Origin: Leucogyrophana mollusca
Lineage: Eukaryota > Basidiomycota > Agaricomycetes > Boletales
Assembly (NCBI GenBank): GCA_021014945.1
Contig: MU266377.1
Span: forward strand, 79,251-143,250
Direction: 5' to 3'
Length of the DNA stretch: 64,000 nucleotides
How positions within the stretch are numbered: the stretch's first letter is position 1; every line of letters begins with the position of its first letter. The notes beneath the pieces are model-generated. The model saw only the letters and a program-made list of their open reading frames with translations. It ran no database searches and was not told the origin of the DNA. The position numbers and the translations under genes are program-made. Below, piece by piece: positions 22,734 to 34,135 of the stretch.

Positions 22734-23443
22734 CGCGAAGGGATGGGGTCGTCGACTTTCAAGAGGTAGAAGGTGCGGAGAACGCAGCCGAACGGATACT
22801 CGTGCTAGCTGTTTCTACTTAAAGAGCCTTCAATGATTTTCCGTCAAATCTCCGTACTCTTGGCTTTGTTGTTCATTGAAGCAGGTCCGCAACGTGAGTC
22901 TAAACGACATGACTAGAGCTGTCGAAGATATCCTCGTGAAACACCAGGGCTCTGGCGTGCCCATGCTTTCGATGAGCCGCTGTGTAGTCGAGCTTAGGAG
23001 ATTCTGTGTGGCCTCAAATTCGAACGCATGAGGTTTAACGTGCTGCAAGATTGTCGTCGGGTGATGATTGACGCATCCCGTCCCGGGTGAAATCCGGGAA
23101 GATGCTCGTAACGGTCACCCGACGAGGATCTTGGCAACCACCCCATGACCTTTGATTCACCTCCAGCAGCAGGAACACAGCGCTATAAATTCGTCGCGGA
23201 CTTCACGCATTTGACCGACAAAAGGAAGCTAGGCACCAAGAGGTGAAGCTAGGAGATCCCAAAGTCACAGAAGCAGCAGGGGGTACAATCGAGACAACCG
23301 ACCATGGTTGGTATTTGCGGCATATTCGCGGACATTCAGGTTATGACTCCGATGGCTTTGATAGTACGGCCCGCTCACGATAACTTTTGGTAGACCGAGT
23401 GCTCTTTCCACAGTGCCGCTTGTCGCTCACTCAGTCTTTCATT
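22734..23443. other. Divergent intergenic region between transporter and NEDD8
   Basis: This 710-bp region separates divergent genes and should hold both promoters. No coding region is supportable. A nested inverted repeat at 23054-23125 is listed separately. Confidence 0.5.
23054..23125. repeat. Three-tier nested palindrome
   Basis: An outer 11-bp perfect stem (TCGTCGGGTGA, 23054-23064, with its complement at 23115-23125) encloses a 5-bp stem GCATC/GATGC and an inner 6-bp stem TCCCGG/CCGGGA around a 7-nt loop. All three nest, giving a 72-nt stem-loop with two internal loops. It lies 379 bp upstream of the transporter start (22733, minus strand) and 318 bp upstream of the NEDD8 ATG. It could be a structured RNA, an operator-like binding site or a mobile-element relic. 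A short match (GCATCCCGTC) to 5S rRNA is too brief to support an rRNA call. Confidence 0.6.
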
Positions 23444-23911
23444 ATGCTCATTAAAGTCAAGGTAGCGCTCCCAGTCTTGAATAAACCTAGCTTTCTGTCT
23501 GACTCTGTCGAACGTTCTTATGCAGACACTCACCGGCAAAGAGGTATGGACTCGAAGCCTCTTTCCGCAATCCAACACACGACTTATCGGCTGTCACTTC
23601 CTAGATCGAGCTAGACATTGATCTCGATGACAAGGTTTTTGTCTTATATCTATGCTGTGTGGCTTGCTGACGCGTAAAACGTCTCCAGATCACTCGTATC
23701 AAAGAGAAGGTAGAGGAGCAGTCGGGTGTGCCACCACAACAACAAAGGCTAATTTTCGGAGGAAGGCAGATGTAAGCTGGAATCACTTTCTGTTGCTCCA
23801 TGTGACCGACTGAGTACGTATCTTAGGCCGGATGACAAGACCGCAAAGGAATTCAACATCACTGCCGGATCAGTGCTCCATCTTGTCCTGGCTCTTCGTG
23901 GAGGCCAGTGA
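23444..23911 (+). CDS. RUB1: NEDD8/Rub1 ubiquitin-like modifier
   Basis: The gene is assembled from five short exons: 23444-23461, 23526-23543, 23605-23634, 23689-23771 and 23827-23911. They total 234 nt, giving 77 residues. The product begins MLIKVKTLTGKEIELDID and contains [20 protein letters not shown], then GGRQMPDDKT. It ends [11 protein letters not shown]. The Ala in ALRGG, where ubiquitin has Arg, identifies NEDD8 rather than ubiquitin. One residue follows the conjugating Gly-Gly, so C-terminal processing is needed. NEDD8 activates cullin-RING ubiquitin ligases. The first three exons are only 18, 18 and 30 nt, so no exon is long enough to reveal the gene by open frame alone. Confidence 0.95.
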
Positions 23912-24133
23912 GCACTTGCGATGTCGGCCTTTTGCGCCGGTGTACGGCATCACAGAGTCATGTTTATAGGAGAAGCGCCAAGCATGCAAAGGTGTATTTG
24001 TCTCGTACGTTGTTAGATATGACTTAATCTTTAGTCGCTTTTACATTCTTGTTTCATCTTCTGCGCTGAGATGGACGACACGCCATAGGTCAGACCTCTT
24101 ATTGCGTGAGCTAATACTGGCACTTACAGATAA

Positions 24134-25072
24134 CTACTCCGATGGTGGCTGATCTGGTTCCCCAACAATGTCCGCCCCAGGTAACAACCACCTATAGGTG
24201 ATGCTCAATCTTGTACCTCTTCTTATGGTGTCGTGGTCGCCGTCCTTCGTTTCGCTCTTGACCACGTCCTTCAACGTGCCTTCTATTCCATGTGTCCACT
24301 GGTATCGTGCTTCCCCGGACAACACTAAGATGCTTCTCTCAGGCAGATACAAGTCCCACCGGGCGCTGTCCCCATGCTCCGATCCCGACCCACTCTTCCC
24401 TTCCGACCTGACTTTCTCAAAGCTCATCACACACCCACTGCCAAAGCTGATCCCTAGGATTCCATCATCGAACCTCTTGAGCAAATCTACGTGGGGTGAA
24501 ATGCCCTCTCCAGGGTTGTAGAGATTCAGGATCGCCTGTCTGGCTCGTGAAGGTGCGCTTTTTCCCGGGAAAAGCAACGCGTGTATCTGTTGGGGAAGTG
24601 CAGGCTGTAGCAGGTCTCGCAACTTGTGCAGGAGCGAGACCAAAAATGGAGGTAGCCCAGCTCCTAGAGTCGCATCTCCTTCCACCTCAGAAGTACTGCG
24701 CCCAAATAGCATGACCTGATTTATGCCATGTCTGCCATCGAAATACATTTCCATGCACTTCTGTGTCACCTCGTTTGCAAGCTCGGCAGAGATGCGAATA
24801 TCAGGTACAAAGAGTCCAGGGATGGGTGGGGCCGCACGGCCAGCAACTCTAGTGAAGACATGTAGTTGTCGATGAGGAGATTCGTCGAATAGCGAATCTA
24901 CTGAATCTGTATCTGAATCCCCAATGGCAACGGGTGAAGAAGGTGACCAGGCCTCCGGCTTGTAGATTGAGAGCATCTCGGCCGAATCTGCTGTTTGATC
25001 GAGCGCCATGCTCTCCTCGCATAGCTGCGATCCCTCCCGCTCTGATTGCCTCGTATAATTCACCGCGATCAT
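24134..25072 (-). CDS. AlkB-like 2-oxoglutarate/Fe(II) dioxygenase
   Basis: This is a 312-residue single-exon protein. The last 130 residues form an AlkB-type double-stranded beta-helix: ILNLYNPGEGISPHVDLLKR with His194 and Asp196, then DDGILGISFGSGCVMSFE, WDLYLPERSILVLSGEARYQ, His261 in WTHGI, and RRGTRLSITYRW with the 2-oxoglutarate-binding arginine near 288-294. All expected metal and cosubstrate residues are present. The N-terminal 70 residues are acidic and probably disordered; a later ATG (MALDQTAD) is an alternative start. NYNPG-type AlkB homologues act on alkylated DNA, RNA or protein, and the sequence does not decide which. Confidence 0.85.
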   Translation of the reverse strand: MIAVNYTRQSEREGSQLCEESMALDQTADSAEMLSIYKPEAWSPSSPVAIGDSDTDSVDSLFDESPHRQLHVFTRVAGRAAPPIPGLFVPDIRISAELANEVTQKCMEMYFDGRHGINQVMLFGRSTSEVEGDATLGAGLPPFLVSLLHKLRDLLQPALPQQIHALLFPGKSAPSRARQAILNLYNPGEGISPHVDLLKRFDDGILGISFGSGCVMSFEKVRSEGKSGSGSEHGDSARWDLYLPERSILVLSGEARYQWTHGIEGTLKDVVKSETKDGDHDTIRRGTRLSITYRWLLPGADIVGEPDQPPSE

Positions 25073-25810
25073 GCTGGGATACCTGTCTGTCTCAGGCTTG
25101 TGCGCGATGGGACATGGAGAAACTTAAGCCGCATGGTGGGCGTCTAAGCCACGCTTTGTTGCGCTCTAAAAACGGTGAGTCGGGCGCCAACGTGCATGCA
25201 GGTACTGAAGCTTTTCTTTGTAAAAGTATGTACACGTCCAGAGAAAAGCGAGAAGACCCCTGTGACTTGGAATGCCATATTTGTACTACGGGATTGTTAA
25301 CGGCCTACCTTTGTTTTCTGGCTTTACGACTTGGCATTTCCCTTCTTGAATCTTACGGCGCACTCCGCCTTGCTGGTAGAACCCCTGACTTAATGAGTTC
25401 GATCGACCACCACAGAAATATCGCGCAAATCCGTTGGACGCCCTTGTATATATACAGGATAGGTATTTGCGTACGTGTGAATCAATATGCGTCCGGACGA
25501 ATTGTCAAGGGTGCTTCACTGTAGGCGTTAAAATTAAAGGCAAGGGATTTGATTATTGAGGATTCGGTGTACAATATACGTACCAAGCACGAGATTATCA
25601 ATACAAAAAAAAGTGGAACCGATGCAAGGTACTAATTGGATTAAATACGTGGATGCGATGCGATGTCACGAAAATGCAAAGACGATACGACAGCAAGAAA
25701 ACAAATAACACCAGAGATACATAGAGAGTAATCTCGCTAATAACGATACAACGAACGACGGAGAAAGGAGAGAATAAGGAGCGTGATTGCATCCAAGCGT
25801 AAAACTTCAC
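25073..25810. other. Intergenic region, no gene seen
   Basis: This lies between the AlkB-like start and the end of the pheromone receptor gene. I looked on both strands for a short pheromone precursor ending in a CaaX box and found none. It should contain the AlkB-like promoter and the receptor's 3' flank. Confidence 0.4.
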
Positions 25811-27507
25811 CTAAGCCAAATGGGAAAGTAGTCCTTGGAAGACGGTAAAGGAGCCAATAGAACGGTGATGAGGGATCGGAGGTAACTGTAGTGCAGGTTC
25901 TGGTAATGCCGGTAGTGAACATGATATTCGCACATGATCCTCGTAAGTGTGGTAAGACGGCAAAGTCATTCGCCAGGAAGAGGACCCAGAGCTGTACTCG
26001 GGTAAAGTAGCAGGGCTACTGTCGCTGTCGCACGGGGCAGTGGGGAGAACATCAAAGGATAGTCGGGGTAAGGAGGGGAGCGTCGGCCAGTGTTTTAACT
26101 TAGGGTCCATTTCAGGTGATAATAAAGTAGGTTTGCGGTCGTGGGGTCTGATAAAGAGCGGAAGCGCAGGTTTCTCGACATATGCAAAACGCTCGTTAGC
26201 GCGTCGATCAGTCCTGAGAAAAACCATTAGCCAGGTGATTCTGGTCCGTCTTTGACAAAGGTTGATCGCCTACCGATTACCACGCCAACTTTTCGCGAAC
26301 CCCAGACTTCGAGCGACAGAATAGGCCGCGCGTCGGTAGTTCATCCTAGCCTCTTCCGCAAGACCGAAGAAAGCGAAGAACGTGAACGCACAGAGAACGT
26401 AGAGCCATCGGGTCATCTCTAGTCCCACAATGGCAAAAGGATCGACCCTCCAGATGACGGTAGGAATTTGTCCCACACGAGAGAAGTCATAGTGAGTGTC
26501 AGCCCAACCAAGCCATGGCTGAACTTGGTTTCCCGCGGAGTTGAGGATGATCGCGTAGAGACCTAGAGGAACCGTGCACAGAATCTCAATGCCGGAAAGC
26601 ATCATCAAGCGCCAATATCGACTGGTGCTAATTTGACTGTTCGTTCGTAAGATTTCCTGCAGCCGCGTCTTACGCTTGAATGCAACACGGAAAGTTAGAA
26701 CTGGGATGGGTCGGTCAATGAGGAAAACTTGGAGACTGCCAATGCCGGGACACTAACCAGCATAAACTGAGGACACCAGACCGATGACGACAGGCCACAT
26801 CAGGACGAGTGGGTAAGAAAGTGTGGTGTTGTAAGTGGCGGGATAGCAGCCGATTTGCTCATATATATCGAAGCGGTGACCTTGGACGATATACTCTGTC
26901 ATAATAATGGGCCGAGGAACGCAGAGGCAGATAAATGGAAGTGATTACCTAGCGCCATGACTATGATGGGGAAGACGACCCCGATAGAAAGGTCCACAGC
27001 AATATCAAGTCTCCTCTATCCAACACATCAGTATCTTTTTTTTAGTCTGTATAAGTGATCTGCTCACTTCGCGTTTGGTGCGCTCAACCGATTGCATTAA
27101 TGCGATTCTGTACAGACGACGGATGATGCATAACGACGATGCTGGAATAGCAACACTGGTGCCAATTATATAACGAGCCGCTGCGATCGGTGTCAGTGAA
27201 AGGAGGGAAACCAAGACGGGGAATACGAACATATGTCACACCACACAGGCGCCCTATTGACCACGTTATCATTCCACACGATGGAGTTTATACACTGGAA
27301 GAGACATCCCAGGCTTGTCCACGCCATGTACATGCATGTCCCGGTATTCCAGGCTAACGGAGGGAAATAAATCAGTGGCTTGAGTGAGTACGTCGTACGA
27401 AATTGTGCAGCCAAGTACGAACATTGAAGGTGCCATGGTAGTGGGATGCTGACCAATAAAAATCCGACGAAGGCGAAAGCAGAAAAGGTGGGATTTGATG
27501 GAACCAT
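25811..27507 (-). CDS. STE3-type pheromone receptor (seven-helix GPCR)
   Basis: The start MVPSNPTFSAFAFVGFLLVS then PLPWHLQ, spliced to SWNTGTCMYMAWTSLGCLFQ, CINSIVWNDNV and PVWCDI, is the classic N-terminal signature of fungal STE3/Rcb a-factor-type receptors. Later exons give ASSLCIIRRLYRIAL, the DIAVDLSIGVVFPIIVMAL helix, GCYPATYNTTLSYPLVLMWP, and LMMLSGIEILCTVPLGLYAI. After helix 7 (LYVLCAFTFFAFFGLAEEAR) a cytosolic tail rich in Pro and Ser runs from RTDRRANERFAYVEK to the stop at 25811. Such receptors sense lipopeptide pheromones and signal through a G protein; some basidiomycete copies determine mating type and others do not. No pheromone gene was found beside it, so mating-type status is open. 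Confidence 0.88.
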
Positions 27508-28061
27508 CTCTGTAATTCCGCCTGCAGAGGTTGAGAGAGGAAAAGAATCTGCGAGGCCATGTTCTGCAAGGAGCAGCCTTTAATCGACGGGACGTGATTG
27601 CGTACCTTACGTCCCGGTCGCTTGACATGAGAAGATCCTGGCTTGAGCATGGTGACGGGTGCAGCACTAGACAGAATACGGGTACATTTCGTTGTTAAAC
27701 GCCCTGGCATCCGTACGGTATCCAAGTAGACGTTGTACTAGGCAAAAAAACAAGGTGTCCAACCTGTTGTCAAATGCCACCGTACCCAAACAGGTCACAG
27801 GTACAAGGTCTACCGCCAAAGGCTGCCGTAATTTTGCGACCCTCACTGCGGTTACACCGACAACTGCAAACCAGTCTTGCTGTTTGGTGCGGAGTAAGAT
27901 CCTAGCAAATACAGAGCTGTGGGCTTGCTGGAGATTGCTCAAGAGTTGCGTCCGCATGGAAAACAGACCTCCAAGGCCACGGTCAATAATGACATAGGCA
28001 GCATATAAGTGAATTATTAGGCCCTGTCCGAATCAGCATCAAATCGGTCGGCTAAGTCAGG
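27508..28061. other. Divergent intergenic region
   Basis: This 554-bp region lies between the receptor start and the first thioesterase. An open frame at 27667-27957 (minus) has no recognisable features. A CFFA-stop sequence at about 27735-27750 lacks an upstream ATG in frame and is not a pheromone precursor. Confidence 0.4.
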
Positions 28062-29066
28062 ATGCAAGCTTCGAACATGCCGTCGCCGATTATTGATAGG
28101 CTGCTTCTCCCTGCGGAAATACGGTCCCGCGACGTCTCGGCACCCTTTTCACTCCCCGTGTCACAGTTTGAAACTCCGCGGCGTTGGGTGTACACGAAAC
28201 GCCTTGACACGGCCAGACGTCTCCCGACGTTCAGCCACGTAGCATTCCAATCCCTTCTTGTCTCAATGGAGTCGGCGCGGGACATCGTAGATGTCTCTAC
28301 GATAGGCGGAAATGCTTCACAGGAGCTGAAGGAATCAGTATTCAGCTTCTTGCAGAGAGAGAGGGAAGTTGCCTCCCAGCTCCCTCCTTTCAAAGGCTTC
28401 GAACCAGAGATAGCTTCGAGAGTGGTCTGGCGAGAAATATCGATACTCCGCAATGCGGAGGAGCCCGAAAGGCTGGAAGGCAGAGTTGTCTTCGAGATAA
28501 AAGTCGAAGAAGGTACGCTATACGAGGACACTCCACCTCGCAACCTTACGGGAGGTGTTGAACAGATATGGTGAACGGTCGTGGGACATTGCACGGCGCA
28601 TGTTCAGGTCTGCTCATAGACAAGTATACGGAGCTGTCTTGTCTGGAAACTTGTTCGTGCTGATTCTGAATTATGCAGCTGTTCCACCATGCCTATCCTT
28701 GTCTTAGGACTAGCTGCTAATGGACAAGGTGAAACTGGTGTTTCACAATCTCTCACCGTCTTGTACCACTCTCCAGCTATGCTGTATGTCTCGATCTTAT
28801 CTTCTCTCGATTATCGTGACGTAGCCATTCGCAGGGGTGACAAGCTGCGTATCGTGTGTACAACTTTAACACTGGGGAACCGCGCGCTGTCTTCTCGATG
28901 TGAGGTAAGAAATCACCTGCCCACTTTTGCAGTCCATATGCACTCTTAGCTGTTTGAATCGAAGATCTGGGACGAGACACGCCATCGGCTCGTGGCTTCT
29001 GGGGTACATACGAAAATGGTTGCCTCGTCACCGAAGGACAACTTGAGGCTCGTCTCCAAGCTATGA
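28062..29066 (+). CDS. Hotdog-fold thioesterase, paralogue 1 (ACOT13-like)
   Basis: Predicted exons are 28062-28512, 28566-28623, 28679-28783, 28835-28904 and 28950-29066 (801 nt, 266 residues). The hotdog core reads DMVNGRGTLHGACSGLLIDN, then CSTMPILVLG, GVSQSLTVLYHSP, GDKLRIVCTTLTLGNRALSS and IWDETRHRLVASGVHTKM. HGA plus the following Asp-containing helix matches the 4HBT/ACOT13 acyl-CoA thioesterase type. The first 68 residues have no counterpart in paralogue 2, and an internal ATG at 28266 (MESARD) gives a 198-residue protein of more usual length, so the true start is uncertain. A later start is favoured by alignment of IGGNAS with IAGNAS in the second copy. Confidence 0.82.
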
Positions 29067-29378
29067 ATTAGCCCATGTGATCGTCACGCAGCGTCTTCTG
29101 TTGTCTGCTATCCCGGACCACGGAGTTCACATAATTGCAGCCGTCTCGTAGCTACAGGTCGCAATACTTATTGCAGTTGTTCCTTGATTCCGATCTTTTC
29201 ATTCCGAAGCACAATATATCCAATAATAATCGATGCAATGTATTAGTGTATGAGGCCATGGGTATCCCAGAAAAAAACAATGAAGCTAAATGAGTGTTGC
29301 GTTGGTCAAATAGATGTTCGCAAGGAATGTCAAGCTTGAGTCCATGTTCTCGAATTTGCACCGCGAGGTCCATTTCAT

Positions 29379-32300
29379 CTACTTCCACGACATGGAAGCG
29401 ACTGGAGCCATGAATGGGCCTGCCTGCACTGCCCCATGTCCGATCGATCTCAATATCTCTCTTCTTCTATCCTCCCAGGCTTTCAAGGCTTTGAGTAGCT
29501 GAATAACTTTATCTCGCTTTCCTTGCCGGACATCGTTGATACTCACGCTCCCCATTTTCACATCGTTGTCGAGGAGGAAATCGAAGAGACGGAATAAGCC
29601 GTCCAGTTTATCGTCGTGTGGGCCAGAGGGAAACGCTGAATCGGGAACAGGAGGTGACGATGGCTTTCCCAGGATCGATTCCGCCAGGCGAAGAATAGCT
29701 AGTCCATCATAAAGGGAACCAGCTGCATCCGTTACTTGCAATGTGGGCGGAAGATGCGAATTGGCCCATTCAATCAGAGAAGAGTCAACAGGCGCATGCT
29801 ATTTTTACACAGGCGGCGTCAATAATGTATGAGAACGATATTGGCAGGGTTACTTACCAGCTCAGATGAACTCAAGTGGCGCATCTCCCTGGATGGCCTG
29901 GGAGGAGCACCTTTCGCAATCCGCGGAGTGGACGCATCCACCGGCGCACCGTTCTGCTCACTCGAGACTGGCTGGTTCGCGAAGAACGAGTCTAATCTAG
30001 CCCGCTCATTATCCTGTGGATCCTCGGTTCGAGCACCGGCTTCCGGCGATGGCAGTCCCATGAGGATGCGTGCATCGCGTGTGGACAGTTGATTCGGGTT
30101 CTCACGTCGAAGAGCTTTCTGTGTCGCAGCTCGGGCGGTTGGAGAAGGTGGCCGAGGGGCGGGGTTCATGGCTTGCGCGACTGTGAGTGGTATTGTAGGG
30201 ATGTTCACCGAAGATACAACAGGTTCTAGACAGAAGTGGTATTAGTGGGAAGGTTGCTGGCGTCAATTCCGTGACCTACTGGTGTAGTCTCTTCCGATCG
30301 TCGCCTTCATGATCGCCTTCATCCACTCACGGACTACAGCTTGTTCTTCCGAACTGAACATATGGGTCTTGTCTTTGTCATGGACAATCCGGAAGCCATA
30401 TCGTCCAGGGTCGATATTTTCATCCGCAATGACCTTGTACCCCACAATATTGATGTAGCCCTTGATCTTTGTTTCCTGCGGAAGATTGAGAGATCGACAC
30501 ATCTGGATTGGGAAGACCTTACCGCTTTACTATTACTCCGCAAGATGTAGAGATGCGGGCCTTTGATGACAAAATAACGGACTTTCCATGAATTATAGTG
30601 GTCTCCCTTTTTACGCATCCACCCTTCATGATCGGGAATACCAATCTGCTCGAGAATACTTTTACCGTCCTTCACGGAGGGACCAAGGGAGGAAAGTTGA
30701 CTTTCTTGAGAAGGAGAGCCGGCGCGTTTGCGAAGAACCGTGGAGTCCTTCGGTTCTTTAACTTTCAGCGTTTCCTTTTCCAAAATCTTGGGCGATATTT
30801 CGAAACCAGCGGAGAAGGCTATTTCTTTCTCCCTCGCCTTTTCCTTCTTCTCTCTCGCCTTTTCAACGCTCACCTCTTTCTTCAAGCTGCCAGAACTCGC
30901 GCCATCCGATGTCGATGGTCGACCAGATACCTTCCTACTGCCAACTAAGCTACGCAGGCTCAAGCTTGATGATTTCTCGGATGTAGGATCAGCACTGTCA
31001 ATAAAAGTTCTGCAAAAGTTTAAGGCGGGTACAACACAGTACGGGGCAGGACACGTACGAGGTTATCCTTGGTGCAGGCTTCCTGGATTTTCCAAGCGTG
31101 CCACCGAAGAAACTTAGGCGCTCGGACCCTTTAGCAGAACCATCCACACTTCGCTTGTTTCTACTATGTCGACTTGCAATGCTTGCATCGTCAAGAGACT
31201 CGCGCTTCCGCGGCCTAGGAGATGCCGTGGCGGACGAAGGCGACAATGCATCCTTTGACACGTTCGTGGGTTCATTCTTCTCCCTCATCGAGGCGGATGA
31301 TTCGGTGGAACGTCCAAATAGGCGGCGGCGTTGTTTCACAGCGGAAGCTGCCGTTTCACCCTAGGAGTTGTGATAAGTCAAGGCCAAAAGGGGCCATTGC
31401 AGTAGAATTACTAACGTCGCTGAGTGCACCGCGATCATCATCTGCCGGATCACGAGATCCACTGAGGTCCAATTGTGAGTGTCGCTTCAAGGCAACATCA
31501 CTGGAAGACGCCACAAGTTGTCCTGCTTGATTGCTCTGTAAATCTGTGAGTAGGTCTGTCGGAATTAGTGACTTAAAGTATGAGCTCACTTGATCAGTTC
31601 CGTTGACGGCAAATCCTGACACACCAAGACCCAGGCCAACCACTGCGACCTGTGATGCCTTCTCCACGCCAGTAGCTAGTGCACTGCCATCCGATTCTCC
31701 CCCGTTAATACTAATGCCAGTACTGGAGAGGCTTGAGATCCTCTGAGTGGCGGACCTTCCGGGGCTAGTCGTAATTTCTGCGGGAGGGCTCTCGGGGCTT
31801 AAGATGGGCCCCATCCCGCTGGAACCTGGCGGCCCCATCACAGAGCTCATGCTTGTCACATAAAGTGGACTATTCAAAGAATGCTGGGTTGAACTGCTAT
31901 GAGAGTGCGAATACGAATAGGACTGAGAGTGGGTATGAGATGGTGCATGGGCAGGAGACTGATGGTCCGAGAAGACAATAGAAGGAGGACGTCGGAGTTC
32001 CGCGATTGCGTTAGCAATGCGCATACGTTTCCCGAACGCGATGATTCCGATCTCGGCCTTGAGGAGGTTAATATCTAGTTCAAGGAGAACGTCCCCGGTG
32101 ATTTCTTGCTCTATTGAGCACAGGCAGTCATTCAAATGTCCATATGAAGAAGTTAAATTCGTATGCACCTGTGAACTTGTCGCAAACATCCTGCCCGAAA
32201 CCCTTTGTTTTTAACCATTCAACGACTTCTTCGACGCTCCACTCAGACGCATGAGACATCTTCTTCGAGCTGTCTTCCACATTAGTTGAAGAGTCAGAGG

Positions 32301-33725
32301 TTGTGTTCAAAGGTATCGAGGGGGCTGAAACTTTCCCCGATGACGCAACGCTGTTGTGTTTTGAGTTTTTTTGCGTGCTGACAAAGGTAGGAGCGGGCGA
32401 TGGGAGCACACTCGATGCTTCATAGGTCTCGCGAACCACGCTGGGCGTTGGTGTTACTTGTGCTATAGGCTCGGGGGACACGGGCACCGGAATCGAAGCG
32501 GCATCGATAGGGGCAACAGGAATAGGTGATAAAATGTTCAGTGTCTTCGGAGAGGTAGGAGTTGGCAAACGGGGGGAAGAAGACTGGACTTGGTTGATGA
32601 CACGTGTAGAGCTCGCGGGAGGCGATGGACTTGAAAATGACGTCTTCTCAGCCATCGCCGTTCGCAGGCCTGATTCGTCTCGAGTGGGCGATGGAAGGCC
32701 GTCCGAAGGTAATATGGCAGAAGAAGTCTCGTTTGAATGCTTCCTCCGATGATCCCTGGTTCCAGCGTTCCGTCGGAGTTCCTCGTCTTCTTCTTCCTCT
32801 TCAGGGATGTGCGGGTGGTCTCGCGTCAATTGTAGATGATGGAGGTGGTCGAATGCACCGTCGTCTTCTCCTTCGCTCTCGTCACTCATCTCCACCTCTA
32901 TAGGGGGAGCAACAGAACGGGTGGGCGCGCTTTCCGCGTCTGCCGCAGCGGCTGCCTCGACGACCTTCCGCGCCTGCTCCGCCAACTTGTCCCGCGCTCT
33001 ACGGTGCCAATCCTCCCCCCCAGCTTCAGGTTCTCCGTCAGTCTCGGTGTCAGTCTCCCGGTCGGTGGTATCTCCGTCTCGTGAGCTAGTAAAACTGAAG
33101 CTCCGGGCATCGCCTCGGTCATTCCGTCCGAGCTGCTCTATGGCTTTCTGTACGTCCGTCATTGTCGCTTTCATGACCTCACCGTGGCCATGGCCAGACC
33201 CAGGTTCGCCGATGGCGAGTCCAATTCCAGATTCAGAGTCGCTCTCATGGAGAGCAGGAGATTCATGGTCGCTGTGGGGCGAATGCAAAGTATCGGGTGG
33301 TGCGGATGTTAGGGGGGGAGTCGCGGAAGACTTGGGAGAAGCTGCGACGGCAGGGGTAGGGGCTGCTGGCGTCGTATAGCTCTGTGGGAACAGACCAACT
33401 TTTCCCGCTAAGTTACGCCCCTGTGAAGAGAATGCTAGACGTAAGCTAAACATTGTCTTCGGGTGCGGAAGGTATTCGGCTGAAGAGCGGAGGAGGCTGC
33501 GGGCTTATATGGTGTCCGCCTCGAGTGTAGGTGACGGAGAGCGCGAGGCCACAGCATTTCTTGACTTTGAGAGAGGGGGAGGGGACGGATATTGCTTACC
33601 TGCCACCAACCGTCACTGTACATGTCATCCCTCTCGATGACCTCTATAGGTTGGCCAGCGCGGAATGAGATTTCGTCCTCGTGCTCCGGCTGGAAGTCGT
33701 GTAATGCATATACATATTCAGGCAT
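29379..33725 (-). CDS. Boi1/Boi2/Pob1-like polarity protein: SH3-SAM-PH-CH
   Basis: The start MPEYVYALHDFQPEHEDEIS opens an SH3 domain that continues as GQPIEVIERDDMYSDGWWQ. After an intron of about 180 nt comes GRNLAGKVGLFPQSYT. A long acidic, Ser/Pro-rich linker follows. The SAM domain is WSVEEVVEWLKTKGFGQDVC, then DVLLELDINLLKAEIGI and FGKRMRIANAIAELRR. A second linker rich in Ser leads to a PH domain: HEGWMRKKGDHYNSWKVRYF, VIKGPHLYILR, then IKGYINIVGYKVI and VVREWMKAIMKA. The final exons carry a calponin-homology-like domain (SLYDGLAILRLAESILG, LDGLFRLFDFLLDNDVKMG) ending at 29379. SH3-SAM-PH is the Boi/Pob1 scaffold that links Cdc42 polarity to exocytosis. The C-terminal CH domain is an addition relative to the yeast proteins. 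Confidence 0.88.
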
Positions 33726-34135
33726 CGCAAGCAAAGCCCTGATTTCGCCGTTAGATCAATGTCCGTCGTGACAAACCACGAACTAGTGTAGCATGTGTGA
33801 GAATGGGATGAGGGTAACAGTATGAGGAGCAATGGCTGACCAGTTGTCAGTGTGCGCAGCTTGTGAAATTATTGGTGAGAATGATAAAGTCAGCTGTCAA
33901 AGACCTGTGACCAAAACTTCGAGGCTACTTTCTCAGCCTCGGCGTCGTTCGACTGTGCGTCGGGTTCCAATGTGAAGAAGGTCGGCAAACGCTGGCGAGT
34001 CGTGGATTATTGCAGACATTGAGCCGGGCTGCATTACATCAACCGAACCAGTTCGGATCAAGTCGGCAAGATAATCCCATCCATCAATGATCAGACTGGC
34101 TTGTTCGTTGGAGTTGGCACCGACTGTCGCTATCG
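33726..34135. other. Divergent intergenic region
   Basis: This 410-bp space between the Boi-like gene and ITPase should carry both promoters. No further feature is recognised. Confidence 0.4.

Noticed and set aside
23071..23082. Short similarity to 5S rRNA (GCATCCCGTC)
   Set aside because: Only about ten bases match and the rest of the 5S sequence is absent; the nested palindrome explains the region better.
27667..27957. 96-codon frame and a CFFA-like end as a pheromone precursor
   Set aside because: The frame ending in a CaaX-like tail has no ATG after the preceding stop, and the longer frame does not end in CaaX.
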